Positions 18,178-28,377 are shown, counted from the stretch's first letter. The stretch: 64,000 bases of DNA from CAWKMN01 sp963850765 (GCA_963850765.1 CAWKMN010000001.1:1-64000); one strand, 5' to 3'. The notes: a model not told the origin generated them from the sequence alone. Program-made: numbers and translations.

Positions 18178-18248
18178 CTATCCAGAAATTCGTTTTTGTA
18201 GGGGCGTATTGCAATACGCCCCTACGGAATGCAGGAATTTACGGATAG
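18178..18248. repeat. Family A repeat, full 71-bp element with terminal inverted repeats
   Basis: The 28-bp core palindrome at 18198-18225 is flanked by outer arms CTATCCAGAAATTC and GAATTTACGGATAG, which are themselves imperfect inverted repeats. An almost identical 71-bp copy lies at 39530-39600. It sits between the binding-protein and permease genes of one operon, where it could lower downstream expression. Confidence 0.9.
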
Positions 18249-18330
18249 GCTGTAAGCGAACTTCCTCAGCCGCTTTGACCAATCACTAAAAACTAAAAAC
18301 CGATCACTTAGCTGATGAGGAACCGGAAGA

Positions 18331-19278
18331 ATGCTCCAGTTTATTGTTCGCCGGATTCTGACGCTGGTCGTCACCATGATCGCGCTGTCGATGATGGTAT
18401 TCGCGCTGTCCGAGGTGGTGCCGATCGACCCGGCCGTGACGATCCTGGGCCGGGAATCCACGGAAGAAGCGCGCGCCGAACTACGTGAGAGTATGGGGCT
18501 AAATCGCCCCCTGCCGGAGCGATATGGCCGCTGGTTGGTACGGTTCGTGGAGGGCGACTGGGGTGAATCATACCGCCTTGGTGCCGAGATCCGCCCGCTG
18601 GTCGTGCGGCGGTTGCAGAACTCGCTGACTCTGGCAGCGATGGCTCTGTTGATGATCAGCCCGATCTCCCTGCTGCTCGGCGTCCTGGCGGGCTTATATC
18701 GCGCCCGGTGGCCGGACCGTGTCATCTCGATCAGCAGTCTGCTGACGATCTCCCTGCCGGATTTTGTGACCGGCCTGCTCCTGATCGTCTTGTTCTCGTG
18801 GTATCTGGACTGGCTGCCCGGCGATAGCAGCTTACGTGGGCAAGATCTGAATATCAGCGAACACTGGAAGAAACTCGTTTTGCCCGCGATCACCGCGGCG
18901 TTTGTGCTGGTCGGTTATCTCACACGCGTGACGCGGGTCAGCATGATCGGCGTGCTGGATTCCGCCTACATTCGGACGGCGATTCTCAAGGGGCTGCCGT
19001 TCCGCACCGTGATTTTCCGCCATGCGCTGCGCAATGCGTTGGTCGCGCCGATTGCCGTAATCACCACCCAGATCGCGTGGCTCGTGGGCGGCCTGATCGT
19101 GATCGAACAGCTTTTTAACTATCCGGGCATCGGCAGCCTGTTTGCGAGCGCCGCGCGCGATAACGATCTGCCGATGATCGAGGCGTCGTCGATGGTCGCG
19201 ATTGCCCTGGTGGTCACGTCGCAGATCGTGGCAGATTTGCTGTATGCCGCTCTGAATCCTCGTATCCGGTTTAGCTAG
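18331..19278 (+). CDS. ABC transporter permease (DppB/OppB type)
   Basis: The 315-residue membrane protein has about six hydrophobic segments, an N-terminal FIVRRILTLVVTMIAL helix and the DppB-type FESYNLN-like family layout. The EAA loop that docks the ATPase reads RTAILKGLPFRTVIFRHALRNA. The ATG is preceded by GAGGAACCGGAAGA. It pairs with the following DppC-type permease, whose start lies ten bases downstream. Confidence 0.92.
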   Translation: MLQFIVRRILTLVVTMIALSMMVFALSEVVPIDPAVTILGRESTEEARAELRESMGLNRPLPERYGRWLVRFVEGDWGESYRLGAEIRPLVVRRLQNSLTLAAMALLMISPISLLLGVLAGLYRARWPDRVISISSLLTISLPDFVTGLLLIVLFSWYLDWLPGDSSLRGQDLNISEHWKKLVLPAITAAFVLVGYLTRVTRVSMIGVLDSAYIRTAILKGLPFRTVIFRHALRNALVAPIAVITTQIAWLVGGLIVIEQLFNYPGIGSLFASAARDNDLPMIEASSMVAIALVVTSQIVADLLYAALNPRIRFS

Positions 19279-19288
19279 GGAGGCGATG

Positions 19289-20170
19289 ATGGCGACTGAA
19301 ACGGCTGCTTCCGCTCCAGTGGTCGTCCCGCGCCGCCCGGCAGCGTGGCGTGTTTGGATACGCGAGGTGACGCGGCGACTGCTGCGCAATCCGACAGCGC
19401 TGTTGGGGCTGATTATCATTCTGGACTGGGGCGCGATCGCGATCGTTGGCCCGCAGATCGCCCCGTGGGGCATCAACGAGATCGACCCTGGGCAGAAGTG
19501 GAAAGATCCCAGCGACGAGCACCTGATGGGCACCGATAACCTGGGGCGTGATATTTTCTCGCGCGTGCTCGTCGGCGCGCGGCTGATGATGCTGCTGCCA
19601 ACAGCGGCGATTGCCTGTGCTGCTGTGGTAGGCACCACGATTGGCCTGCTGTCCGGCTATCGCGGCGGGTGGGTGGACGAGCTGATCATGCGAATTGCCG
19701 ATCTGATAATGGCCTTTCCCGTGCTGATGCTCTACCTGATGATCATCGTCGCGGTGGGTGCGTCGGCGACCAACGTCGTGCTGGCGATCACCGTGGCGGC
19801 GGCCCCCGCGGTGGCGCGGCTGGTGCGCGGGCTGGTGCTGGATCTGCGCACACGCGAATTTGTGCTGGCGGCCAAGATGCGGGGCGAGTTTACGCCGTAC
19901 ATTCTGTTCCGCGAGATCCTGCCGAATATCTCGGGGCCGATCCTGGTAGACGCGCTGGTACGCGTCGGTTATGCGTCGTTCGCGGTGGGTGCGTTCGGCT
20001 TTTTGGGGCTGGGAGTCCCGGAGCCGCATCCCGACTGGGGGCGCATGGTGTCGGGCGCGCGGTCGGCGCTGATCATTGTGCCAACCGCGCCGCTGTTCCC
20101 GGCGCTGTGTATCGCATCGCTGGTGATCGCCTACAACCTGCTGGCGGATGGATTATCGGAAACGAAATAA
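19289..20170 (+). CDS. ABC transporter permease (DppC/OppC type)
   Basis: The 293-residue DppC-family permease has a cytoplasmic N-terminus, a first helix near residue 40, then the canonical HLMGTDNLGRDIFSRVLVGAR motif in two parts and an EAA loop (EFVLAAKMRGEFTPYILFREILPN). The second of two tandem ATGs gives the better spacing from GGGAGG. It forms the membrane channel with the upstream permease. Confidence 0.92.
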   Translation: MATETAASAPVVVPRRPAAWRVWIREVTRRLLRNPTALLGLIIILDWGAIAIVGPQIAPWGINEIDPGQKWKDPSDEHLMGTDNLGRDIFSRVLVGARLMMLLPTAAIACAAVVGTTIGLLSGYRGGWVDELIMRIADLIMAFPVLMLYLMIIVAVGASATNVVLAITVAAAPAVARLVRGLVLDLRTREFVLAAKMRGEFTPYILFREILPNISGPILVDALVRVGYASFAVGAFGFLGLGVPEPHPDWGRMVSGARSALIIVPTAPLFPALCIASLVIAYNLLADGLSETK

Positions 20171-20174
20171 GCTC

Positions 20175-22222
20175 ATGCCTGTTCTCGAATTGCAAGACCT
20201 GAACGTGAGTTTTCCAACCAAGCGCGGATTGGTCCGCGCGGTGCGCCACGTCTCGCTGCAGCATTGCGGATGGCGAAACCTACGGGCTGGTGGGCGAATC
20301 GGGCAGCGGCAAATCAACCGTCGCGCTGGCCGTGATGGGTTATCTGTCACCGGGAGCACAAACCAGCGGCCGTATCCTGTTTCAGAATCACGACGTGGCC
20401 CGGATGTCGCGCCGCCAACTGCGTCCGCTGCGCGGGAATCGCGTGGCGATGGTGTACCAGGACCCGCAGGCATCGCTCAATCCCGTCGCTGACGATTGAG
20501 CGCCAGTTGAGCGAGGTGATCTTCGCCCACGAGCCAGCTACCCGCGCTGAGGCGCGCCAGCGGATTCTGGAGATGCTGGAACGGGTGCGCATGCCCGACC
20601 CCGCCTATATCCTTGAACGCTACCCGCACCAGCTCAGCGGCGGGATGCAGCAGCGGGTGGTGATCGCGATGGCGCTGCTGCTGCGGCCCGATCTCGTGAT
20701 CCTGGATGAACCGACAACGGGGTTGGATGTCACGGTCGAAGCCGGTGTGCTCGATATTCTGGAAGACCTGCGGCGCGAGTTCCGCATGGCGATCCTGTAT
20801 ATCAGCCACAACCTGGGTGTGATCGCGCGGATCTGCGACCGGGTCGGCGTGATGTACGCGGGTGAACTGGTCGAAGAAACGTCTGCGCAGGCCCTGTTCG
20901 CCAGACCCCACCATCCCTATACGTTGGGGCTGATGCGCTGCGTTCCCCGGTCGGGTGTGCGCTATACGGCCGAGGCACTCTATTCGATTCCGGGGCGTGT
21001 GCCGGCGCTGACGGATCTGCCAGACGGCTGCACCTTTGCGGCGCGCTGTCCGCTGGCGATCGATGCCTGCCTGAGCGCCCACCCGCCGCTCATCAGTGAC
21101 ACGGAGGATCACAAGGCGCGCTGTATTCGCTGGGAGACGGTGATCGAACAGCCGGAACTGGCCGCCAGGGCCGAGCCCCTGATCGGTGACGGAGACGGCC
21201 AGGAGCCGCAAAAACTGCTCGACGTGGAGCAGTTGAAGGTCTATTTCCACGAGCCGCTGACCCTGTTGGGCGCGTTTGGGCGGCAGCGCGAAGTCAAGGT
21301 CGTGGATGATGTAAGCTTTGAACTGGCCCCTCAGCGAACGCTCGGCATTGTGGGCGAGTTGGGTTGCGGCAAGAGCACAATTGCCAAAGCGCTGGCGGGT
21401 CTGGTCCCGATGACCGATGGCAAAGTTTTGTTTTTGGGATCTGATTTTTCCGATCCTATCGATCAGCGCGACAGCGCCACGCTGCGCCAGTTGCAGATGG
21501 TATTCCAAAACCCCGATGCCTCGCTGAACCCCAGGCATACGATCAAAACCACGCTGACTCGCCCGCTGCGGCGTTTCCAGGTGGTGCCGCAGGACCAGGA
21601 AGAAGCGCGGATCATCGAGCTGCTGCACGCCGTCAATCTGGACGAGGATTATCTCGACCGGCTGCCGCGCGAGCTGAGCGGCGGCGAAAAGCAGCGGGTG
21701 GCGATCGCGCGCGCCTTTGCGGGTGAACCGGAACTGGTGGTCTGCGACGAGCCGATCTCCTCGCTGGACGTATCGGTACAGGCAGCGGTGATCAACCTGC
21801 TGCGGCGGCTTCAGCGCGAGCGCCGGGTGGCGCTGATCTTCATCGCGCACGATCTGAACATGGTGCGCTATGTCTCGGATACGGTCGCCGTGATCTATCT
21901 GGGGCGAGTCTGCGAGATCGGCCCCACCGAAGCCATCTTCAACCCGCCCATGCATCCCTATACCGAGGCGCTGATCTCCGCGATCCCGGTCATCGACCCC
22001 TCGGCCGAGATCATCCCGATCCGGTTGGAGGGAACCGTACCGAGTCCGGCGAATCCGCCGGGCGGCTGCCGTTTCCATACCCGCTGTCCGCGCAAGATTG
22101 GCACGATCTGCGAAACCGAACCACCCCCAGCGCAAACGACGGGCAGCGGGCACACGCATTTTTTGCCATATTCCCCTGGCCGAACTCACCGACCTTCAGA
22201 CGAAGCCATCATCGACCGTTGA
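20175..22222 (+). CDS. Fused double ABC ATPase (DppD-DppF/GsiA type), two frameshifts
   Basis: Read through, this is a single polypeptide of about 681 residues with two complete ATPase halves. Half one has GESGSGKST, LSGGMQQRV and LVILDEPTTGLD and ends with the oligopeptide-type cap CTFAARCPLA. Half two has GELGCGKST, LSGGEKQRV and LVVCDEPISSLD, with the cap CRFHTRCPRK. Extra bases near 20258-20264 and 20486-20489 interrupt half one; the protein sequence continues normally across each after a one-base shift. It energises the adjacent importer. Both sites keep their catalytic residues, so the damage looks technical. Confidence 0.88.
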
Positions 22223-22247
22223 GCAACCAACCGAGGCTTGAGGCATC

Positions 22248-22941
22248 ATGTTAGCATTCGTGAACATCGAACACCCATCCGTGATCAAGGATCCCCGGCG
22301 CGGACCGTATGGGCTCAGGGATTATTACCAGCGCGATCATCAACATCGCGGAGGCCGTTGGCATGCCCTGCCATGCCGTCCACTATCTCGACTTTTCCCG
22401 CGACTGGCTGCACGAACATGATGTCCAGGCGTTTTTTATCAGCGGTAACGTCACGGACTGGGAGGACTATGACCAACGCGAGTTCGAGCCGGTCTGGGAT
22501 GTGATCCGGTCGGGTGAGCTTCCGGTGATGGGGTTCTGCGGCGGGCACCAGTTCATCGCGCTGGCCTACGGCGCGGAATGCGGGCCGCTGGGTCCGCTGG
22601 AACCGGGCGAGGTTGACCTGATGCCGGAGTATCAGCCGGGTATGCGGAAAGAACGAGGCTATATGCCGCTCGAGGTGTTGGCGCAGAATGATCCGTTGTT
22701 TGATGGATTTCCCGTATCCGGCCCGGTGATTATGGAAAGCCATTATTGGGAGGTCTGCCAGCTTCCGCCGGGGTTTGACCTGCTCGCGTCCACGCGCTGG
22801 TGTCGCATCCAGGTGATGAAACACCGCACGCTGCCGATCTACGCCGCGCAGGGCCACCCGGAGGCTTACACCGGCGAGAATCCCGACGGCAAGCGGCTCA
22901 TCCGCAATTTCGCCGTGGCAACCGGCGTGATCGCCAGATAA
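22248..22941 (+). CDS. Class I glutamine amidotransferase-like protein (frameshifted near start)
   Basis: The product is about 230 residues. The catalytic triad is visible: Cys in MGFCGGHQ and His/Glu in QGHPEAY. The frame with the best start (ATG 22248, GAGGC upstream, protein MLAFVNIEHPSV) is separated from the main frame by a one-base shift near 22330-22336. It follows the transporter closely and ends two bases before the PrpD-family gene. Relatives hydrolyse gamma-glutamyl amides or supply ammonia; gamma-glutamyl-amine cleavage would fit methylamine use, but this is inference. Confidence 0.78.
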
Positions 22942-22943
22942 TC

Positions 22944-24281
22944 ATGTTCCCGGCGCTCCGATTCATTCATGACCTGTGCTACGACGACCTGCCGGACCGC
23001 GTGATCCGGCAGGCGCAGCGCTGTCTGCTGGACCTGATCGGGACGGCGGCGGGCGGCACCGTGACCGATACCTCACGGCTGATTCGCAACCACGCGGCGC
23101 GGCATTTTGGCGCGGGATCGGGTCCTGGGGCGCGGCTGCTGTTTGACGGGCGGCGCGTGAGTCCGCCGGGCGCGGCGCTGGCGGGCGGGCTGATGATCGA
23201 CAGCCTGGACTGCCACGATGGGCATGTGCTGACCAAGGGGCACGCGGGCGTGGCGATCCTGCCGTCGCTGCTGGCGCTGATGGACGCGGAAGGCGACGTA
23301 AGTTCCCACGAGTTCATCACGGCGCTCGTCCTGGGTTACGAGATCAGCACGCGGGCAGGAATCGCGCTGCACGCGACAAGCTGCGACTTCCACAGTTCCG
23401 GCGCATGGGGCGCAGTGGGCTGCGCCGCGTTAGGCGCGCGCTGGCTCAAACTCAACGAAGCGCAGACGCGCGAGGCGCTCGGCATCGCGGAATATCACGG
23501 GCCGCGCAGCCAGATCATGCGCGTGGTCGATCATCCCACCATGATCAAGGATGGCTCCGGCTGGGGCGCGATGGCCGGGTTGAGCGCCGCTTATCTCGCC
23601 GCGGACGGCTTTACCGGCGCGCCCGCGCTCACCTGCGAATCGGATGCCGTCGCGGGTATCTGGGCGGATGTCGGATCGCGCTGGCGCATTCTGGAGCAGT
23701 ATTTCAAAGCGTATCCGGTTTGCCGTTGGGCGCAGCCGGCCATCGAAGCGGCGCTGACCTTGCAGCGCGCGCACCATTTGACGATGGACGCGATCACCCG
23801 CGTGGAAGTCGTCACGTTTCACGAGGGTATTCGGCTGTCCACGCGGATTCCGGCATCGTCGGATGAGGCGCAGTACAGTCTGCCGTTTGCCGTGGCGACC
23901 GCACTGGTGCGCGGGCAGGTGGGCGCGGCGGAAGTTTCTGGGGCGGCGCTGCGCGATCCGGAGATCCTGAGCGTGGCAGAGGGAGTCCTGCTCACCGAGA
24001 GCGACGAGTACAACGCGAAATTCCCGGCCGAGCGGTGGGCGCACGTGGTGTTCCACCTGCCGGACGGGAGCCGCCTAACTTCCGCGCCGATGGAAGCGCG
24101 CGGCGGCGAGCACAACCCGCTCTCGGATGACGAGCTGCGCGCCAAATACTGGCGGCTGGCCGAGCCGGTGCTGGGGACTCCGCGCACAAAGCAGATCGAA
24201 ACGTGCGTGGACCGGCTGACCGAATCGGAGCGCGCGCTGGCGGACCTGCGCGATCTCGTGGCGGGGCCGGTGGAAACATAA
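22944..24281 (+). CDS. MmgE/PrpD family protein
   Basis: The 445-residue protein has the MmgE/PrpD helical-bundle-plus-lid fold. Motifs include LLDLIGTAAGG near residue 30, the active-site region GLMIDSLDCHDGHVLTKGHAG near 85, and KAYPVCRWAQPAIEAAL near 260. The family contains 2-methylcitrate dehydratase and cis-aconitate decarboxylase but also many catabolic members of unknown substrate. It starts two bases after the amidotransferase stop. A dehydratase role on an organic acid is likely; methylcitrate itself is doubtful because no methylcitrate genes are near. Confidence 0.85.
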   Translation: MFPALRFIHDLCYDDLPDRVIRQAQRCLLDLIGTAAGGTVTDTSRLIRNHAARHFGAGSGPGARLLFDGRRVSPPGAALAGGLMIDSLDCHDGHVLTKGHAGVAILPSLLALMDAEGDVSSHEFITALVLGYEISTRAGIALHATSCDFHSSGAWGAVGCAALGARWLKLNEAQTREALGIAEYHGPRSQIMRVVDHPTMIKDGSGWGAMAGLSAAYLAADGFTGAPALTCESDAVAGIWADVGSRWRILEQYFKAYPVCRWAQPAIEAALTLQRAHHLTMDAITRVEVVTFHEGIRLSTRIPASSDEAQYSLPFAVATALVRGQVGAAEVSGAALRDPEILSVAEGVLLTESDEYNAKFPAERWAHVVFHLPDGSRLTSAPMEARGGEHNPLSDDELRAKYWRLAEPVLGTPRTKQIETCVDRLTESERALADLRDLVAGPVET

Positions 24282-24296
24282 AGTACGGGCCTGTGC

Positions 24297-24393
24297 CTTT
24301 ACCCCTCCCTAGAATCCCTCCCCGTAAACGGAGAGGGACCCGATGGTCTCCCCTTTCTCCGCGTGCGGGGAAAGGGGCGGGGGATAGGGGTAA
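24297..24393. repeat. Family B GC-rich intergenic repeat
   Basis: A block beginning ACCCCTCCCTAGAATCCCTC and ending GGGGGATAGGGGTA fills the gap between the PrpD and GH4 genes. The two ends are inverted relative to each other. Copies with about 85-90% visual similarity occur at 25829, 38069, 44084 and 56591. Confidence 0.8.
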
Positions 24394-24431
24394 AAAACAA
24401 TCTTGTATCAATAACTCAATGGAGAATCTGA

Positions 24432-25780
24432 GTGGCACCCAAAATTAGCATTATTGGCGCGGGAAGCGCGGTTTTCTCGCTGCGGCTGGTGACGGACATC
24501 TGCCTGACGCCGAATCTGGCGGGCAGCACGATCAGCTTTATGGACATTGACGAGGCGCGGCTGGACGCGATTCACCGCTTATGCCAGCGCTATGCGGACG
24601 AGGTCGGGATCGATCTGCACCTGGAAAAAACCACCGACCGCCGCGAATCCCTGCAAGGCGCGGATTTTGTAATTAACACCGCCCTGGCGGCCGGGCACGA
24701 CCGGCTGCGCGGCGGCTGGGAGGTCGCAAGAAAGTATGGCTACCGGCTCGGCGGCAGTCTGCATATCTATCACGACGAGGCGTTCTGGATCAATTACTAC
24801 CAGTTCCGCCTGTTTGAAGAGGTCATTCGAGATGTTCTGGACATTTGCCCCGACGCGTGGTATCTCAAGGTGGATAACCCCGTGCTGGCGGGGATCACCT
24901 ACCTGAGCCGCAAATATCCGCAGGCGAAAATCTGCGGGCTGTGCCACGGCTTCAGCGGCGTGTACCAGATCGCCGACGTCCTGAAGCTGGATCGCGAGAG
25001 ACTGCATTTCCAGATCCCCGGCGTGAATCATTTCGTGTGGCTGACGCACCTGTATCACGACGGTGAAGACGTGTTCCCCCTGCTCGACCGCTGGATCGAA
25101 ACCGAGGCGGAGACGTTCTGGAAAACGAGCGAGCCCAGTCACATGCTTGGGCCGGTGGCGATCGATCTCTACCGGCGGTTTGGCGTGTTCCCCATTGGTG
25201 ATACGTGCAACCCCGGCGGGGGATCGTGGCCGTACTGGTATCATGTGGACGACGCGACGGAAAAACGCTGGCAGGAAGATCCCTATAAATGGTACGAAAA
25301 CTACTTCGGCTGGCTGCATCGCACCGTCACCCAGATCCGCGAGGCGGGAGCCGACGAACACACCCCGGTCTCGACGGTCTTCCCGCCCAAACTGTCTGGC
25401 GAGGTGATGGTCCCGCTCATCGAGTTCGATTGCCTGCGATATTCCACGGGTGATTATCACCAACATCGCCAATTCGGGTGATTTTGTGCCCGGCGTACCG
25501 CGCAACTTCGCGGTGGAGATTCCGACGCTGATCAGCCGGCGCGGCATCCAGGGGATCAAAACGGACGGTCTGCCCACGCCGCTGACATCCTACATTCTGC
25601 GGGATCGGGTCGCGCCGATAGAGGTTGAGCTGGAAGCGTATGAAACCGGCAGCAAAGAAGCTCTGCTGCAACTGGTATCTGATGGACCCGTACACCGTAT
25701 CCGAAGACCAGGCGCGCGGCCTGGTGGATGAGATTCTTGCACTGCCGTATCACGAGGCGATGCGGCAGCACTACTGCTAG
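24432..25780 (+). CDS. Glycoside hydrolase family 4 (alpha-galactosidase/alpha-glucosidase-like), two frameshifts
   Basis: The product is about 448 residues when read through. GH4 enzymes use NAD+ and a divalent metal in a redox elimination mechanism. The N-terminal GAGSAVFS dinucleotide motif, VDNPV, the metal Cys in CGLCHGFSG and His in GVNHFVWL are present. Translation starts at a GTG with GGAGAA upstream. One-base insertions near 25446-25451 and 25676-25680 split the C-terminal 110 residues into two other frames; the final piece ends at a TAG at 25778. Cys and His ligands are intact, so the enzyme is probably active in the organism. Confidence 0.82.
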
Positions 25781-25828
25781 TTCGTATTATACAATGGCCG
25801 ATGTTGAAAAAAGGAACTTGTCCCGTGA

Positions 25829-25957
25829 GCTTACCCCTCCCTAAATCCCTCCCCGTACACGGAGAGGGACTTGCAACCTGTCAGCAACCAGACGCGCCTC
25901 CCCTTTCTCCACGTGCGGGGAGGCGCCGACCGAAGGTCGGACGGGGATAGGGGTAGA
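25829..25957. repeat. Family B GC-rich intergenic repeat, long copy
   Basis: This copy runs from TTACCCCTCCCTAAATCCCT to GGGGATAGGGGTA and includes an internal GCGCCGACCGAAGGTCGGACG hairpin-forming insert. It lies between GH4 and the aminotransferase. Confidence 0.8.
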
Positions 25958-25997
25958 AATGCGTAGCGTAAACCAGGACCGACCGGAGGTAGGCATC

Positions 25998-27302
25998 ATG
26001 ACCAATCCCATTGCGCGGATTATGGTCGATTTTAAGCAGATGAAGCAGTTCATCGAAGACCCACTCGTGATCGAACGCGGCCGGGGAATCTATCTGTGGG
26101 ACGTGGACGGCAAGGAGTACATCGACGGGCTGGCGGGCGTCTTTGTGGCGAGCGTCGGCCATGCCAACCCGGCGATCATCGAGTCGATCACCGAGCAGCT
26201 GCACACGCTGACCTTTGCGCCGCCCCTGGCCAGCACCAACACCGCCGCGATCGCGCTGGCCGCGCGGCTGTGCGAACTCACGCCGCCGGAATACAACCTC
26301 GTCAAGTTCACCAGCGGCGGGTCCGAAGCTGTCGAGATGGCGATCAAGATGGCGCTGCAATACCACAAGCAGACTGGCCATCCCGGCAAATTCCGCTTTA
26401 TCTCGGCGTATGGCGCGTATCACGGCGGCACGTTGGGCGCGCTCAGCGCCAGCGGGACGGCGGCACGGCGCACCACCTTCGAGCCGCTGATGGGCAGTTT
26501 TTTGCATGTCCACCCGCCGAATTTTGAGCACTGCCCGCTGGGATTGGAAGCGCACCAGTGTGAGACGGCATGCGTCAGGCAGTTTGAGGCTATGATCCAG
26601 CGCGAGGGGCCGGAAACCATCGCGGGCATCATCATCGAGCCGGTGATGAACGTCGAGGGACTGATCTGGCCGCCGCCGAGCTACTTCCAAACGCTGCGCG
26701 CGATCTGCGATCGCTACGACGTGCTGCTGATCTACGACGAGGTGATCACCGGATTCGGGCGCACCGGGACGCTGTTTTTCGCGGAGCAGGCGGGCGCATG
26801 GCCGGATATTCTGTGCTGCGGCAAGGGCATGAGCGGCGGATACATACCGCTGGGCGCGGCCATCGTCAATGATCGGGTTGCATCGGCCTTCTGGGGCGAG
26901 CCGGAGGATAACGTTCAGTTCAACGCGGGCCACACGTTTGCCGGCAATCCGATCGCCTGCGCGACCGGGCTGGCGGTGCTGGATTACATCATCGAACACG
27001 ACCTGCTCGGCCGGGTGGCGGAAACGGGGCCGTATCTGCGCGACCGGCTGGAAGCGCTGCGGGCGGATTATCCGCAGATCATCGACGTGCGCGGCCTCGG
27101 CCTGTGGTGGGGCGTGGAGTTCGCGCAGGACCGCTCCGGCGTGATCGGGCGGCGGGTGGAACGGGCCGCGCGGGCGCACGGTCTGATCGTGCGGGGCGCG
27201 CCGGACATGATTTCGTTTGGCCCGCCGCTGACGATCACCCGGGCCGAGATCGATGAGATGGTCGGCCGGCTGGTCGCGGCGCTCAAGGATGTGTTGGGTT
27301 GA
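25998..27302 (+). CDS. Class III PLP-dependent aminotransferase
   Basis: This 434-residue enzyme of the ornithine/beta-alanine aminotransferase class has GSEAVEMAIKMAL for cofactor phosphate contact, IYDEVITGFGRTG with the PLP Asp, and the Schiff-base Lys in CCGKGMSGGY. The ATG has GGAGGTAGG upstream. It sits in the amine-use island between GH4 and an SDR, suggesting transamination of an omega-amino acid or amine. Substrate cannot be named. Confidence 0.9.
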   Translation: MTNPIARIMVDFKQMKQFIEDPLVIERGRGIYLWDVDGKEYIDGLAGVFVASVGHANPAIIESITEQLHTLTFAPPLASTNTAAIALAARLCELTPPEYNLVKFTSGGSEAVEMAIKMALQYHKQTGHPGKFRFISAYGAYHGGTLGALSASGTAARRTTFEPLMGSFLHVHPPNFEHCPLGLEAHQCETACVRQFEAMIQREGPETIAGIIIEPVMNVEGLIWPPPSYFQTLRAICDRYDVLLIYDEVITGFGRTGTLFFAEQAGAWPDILCCGKGMSGGYIPLGAAIVNDRVASAFWGEPEDNVQFNAGHTFAGNPIACATGLAVLDYIIEHDLLGRVAETGPYLRDRLEALRADYPQIIDVRGLGLWWGVEFAQDRSGVIGRRVERAARAHGLIVRGAPDMISFGPPLTITRAEIDEMVGRLVAALKDVLG

Positions 27303-27335
27303 TCGGTGTCCCGCCCCGAAATTTCCGAGCAATCT

Positions 27336-27363
27336 GTAGGGGCGTATTGCAATACGCCCCTAC
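27336..27363. repeat. Family A 28-bp palindrome
   Basis: A perfect copy of the core palindrome stands alone without the outer arms. Twenty bases downstream a second small inverted repeat (TTTATGG...CCATAAA, 27384-27405) resembles elements at 45679. Confidence 0.9.
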
Positions 27364-27430
27364 GAAAATACCGCCCATGATTATTTATGGGATCGGGCCA
27401 TAAATCGAATCACAATAGAGAGGAGGAGAT

Positions 27431-28225
27431 ATGGAACGTCTGAAAGACCGAGTGGCGTTAGTGACCGGCGGCGGATCGGGCATCGGGCGGGCGACGGCGA
27501 TCCGGCTGGCCGAAGAAGGCGCAAAAGTGGCCGTGGCGGACATCAACCCGACGACCGGCCGGGAGGCGGTCCAGACGATCACGGACGCGGGCGGTACGGC
27601 GATCTTCATCCAGGCGGACGTTGCGCGCGTGGCCGAATGCGAGCGCATCGTCGCGGAGACAGTCAAGGCGTTTGGGCGGCTGGATATCCTGGTGAACAAC
27701 GCGGCGGTGATGATCGAAAAAGCGGCCATCGACACGACCGAGGAGGACTTTGATCGCATCACCGGGGTGAATCTGAAAGGCGTGTTTTTCGTCGCCAAAT
27801 ACGCGATCATGCAGATGCGCAAGCAGGGCGGCGGTGGCAATGTCGTGAATATGGCCTCGGTCAACAGCTTCTTTGCCGAGGGCGGGATCGCGGCCTACTG
27901 CCTGACCAAGGGCGGCATCGCGCAGTTCACGCGCGCGCTGGCGATGGATCACAGCGGCGAGGGGATTCGCGTCAATGCGATCGCGCCGGGCTGGATCGAA
28001 ACGGCCATGAACGCGAATTTTCTCGCCCTGGGACCGCACATCCGCGAGCAGGCGGGCCGCATGGCCGCGATAGGCCGCATCGGGCAGCCCGAGGAAATCG
28101 CGAACGCGGTGGTCTTCCTGGTGTCGGATGAGGCATCGTTTGTGACCGGGTCGCTGATGACGGTAGACGGCGGATTTTCGGCAGGATTGGCTCCGGCGCT
28201 GGGGATCGTGATCGCCACTCCCTGA
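27431..28225 (+). CDS. SDR family oxidoreductase
   Basis: This 264-residue classical short-chain dehydrogenase has TGGGSGIGRATAIRLA for NAD(P) binding, NNAAVM, a catalytic Ser in NMASVNS, and YCLTK as the Tyr-x3-Lys pair. Asp in VADINP after the second strand suggests NAD+ preference. A strong GAGGAGGAG site precedes the ATG. It may act on an alcohol or keto product of the neighbouring pathway; the substrate is unknown. Confidence 0.92.
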   Translation: MERLKDRVALVTGGGSGIGRATAIRLAEEGAKVAVADINPTTGREAVQTITDAGGTAIFIQADVARVAECERIVAETVKAFGRLDILVNNAAVMIEKAAIDTTEEDFDRITGVNLKGVFFVAKYAIMQMRKQGGGGNVVNMASVNSFFAEGGIAAYCLTKGGIAQFTRALAMDHSGEGIRVNAIAPGWIETAMNANFLALGPHIREQAGRMAAIGRIGQPEEIANAVVFLVSDEASFVTGSLMTVDGGFSAGLAPALGIVIATP

Positions 28226-28266
28226 ATCCTCCGCACGCTGCGGTGAGGGACCTGGGCTGTGCGTTT

Positions 28267-28308
28267 TTCCCCTCTCCACCTTGTGGGGAGGGGCAAGGGG
28301 AGGGGCTG
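28267..28308. repeat. Short family B GC-rich hairpin
   Basis: CCCCTCTCCACCTTGTGGGG followed by AGGGGCAAGGGGAGGGG forms a hairpin-rich spacer between the SDR and the homocysteine methyltransferase gene. Confidence 0.6.
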
Positions 28309-28377
28309 ACAGTGCGTATACGCCTACCGTTACTCATCCTGCCACAGCATAGCGGAATAAGCACGGAGGAAAACCAG

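Noticed and set aside
20477..22189. Long open frame antisense to the fused ATPase, and similar antisense frames elsewhere
   Set aside because: High GC and codon bias open the opposite strand. The translations are Arg/Gln/His-rich without motifs, while the sense strand is clearly coding.
24297..25957. CRISPR-like array from recurring GC-rich repeats
   Set aside because: Copies are kilobases apart, vary in length and have no regular spacers or cas genes.
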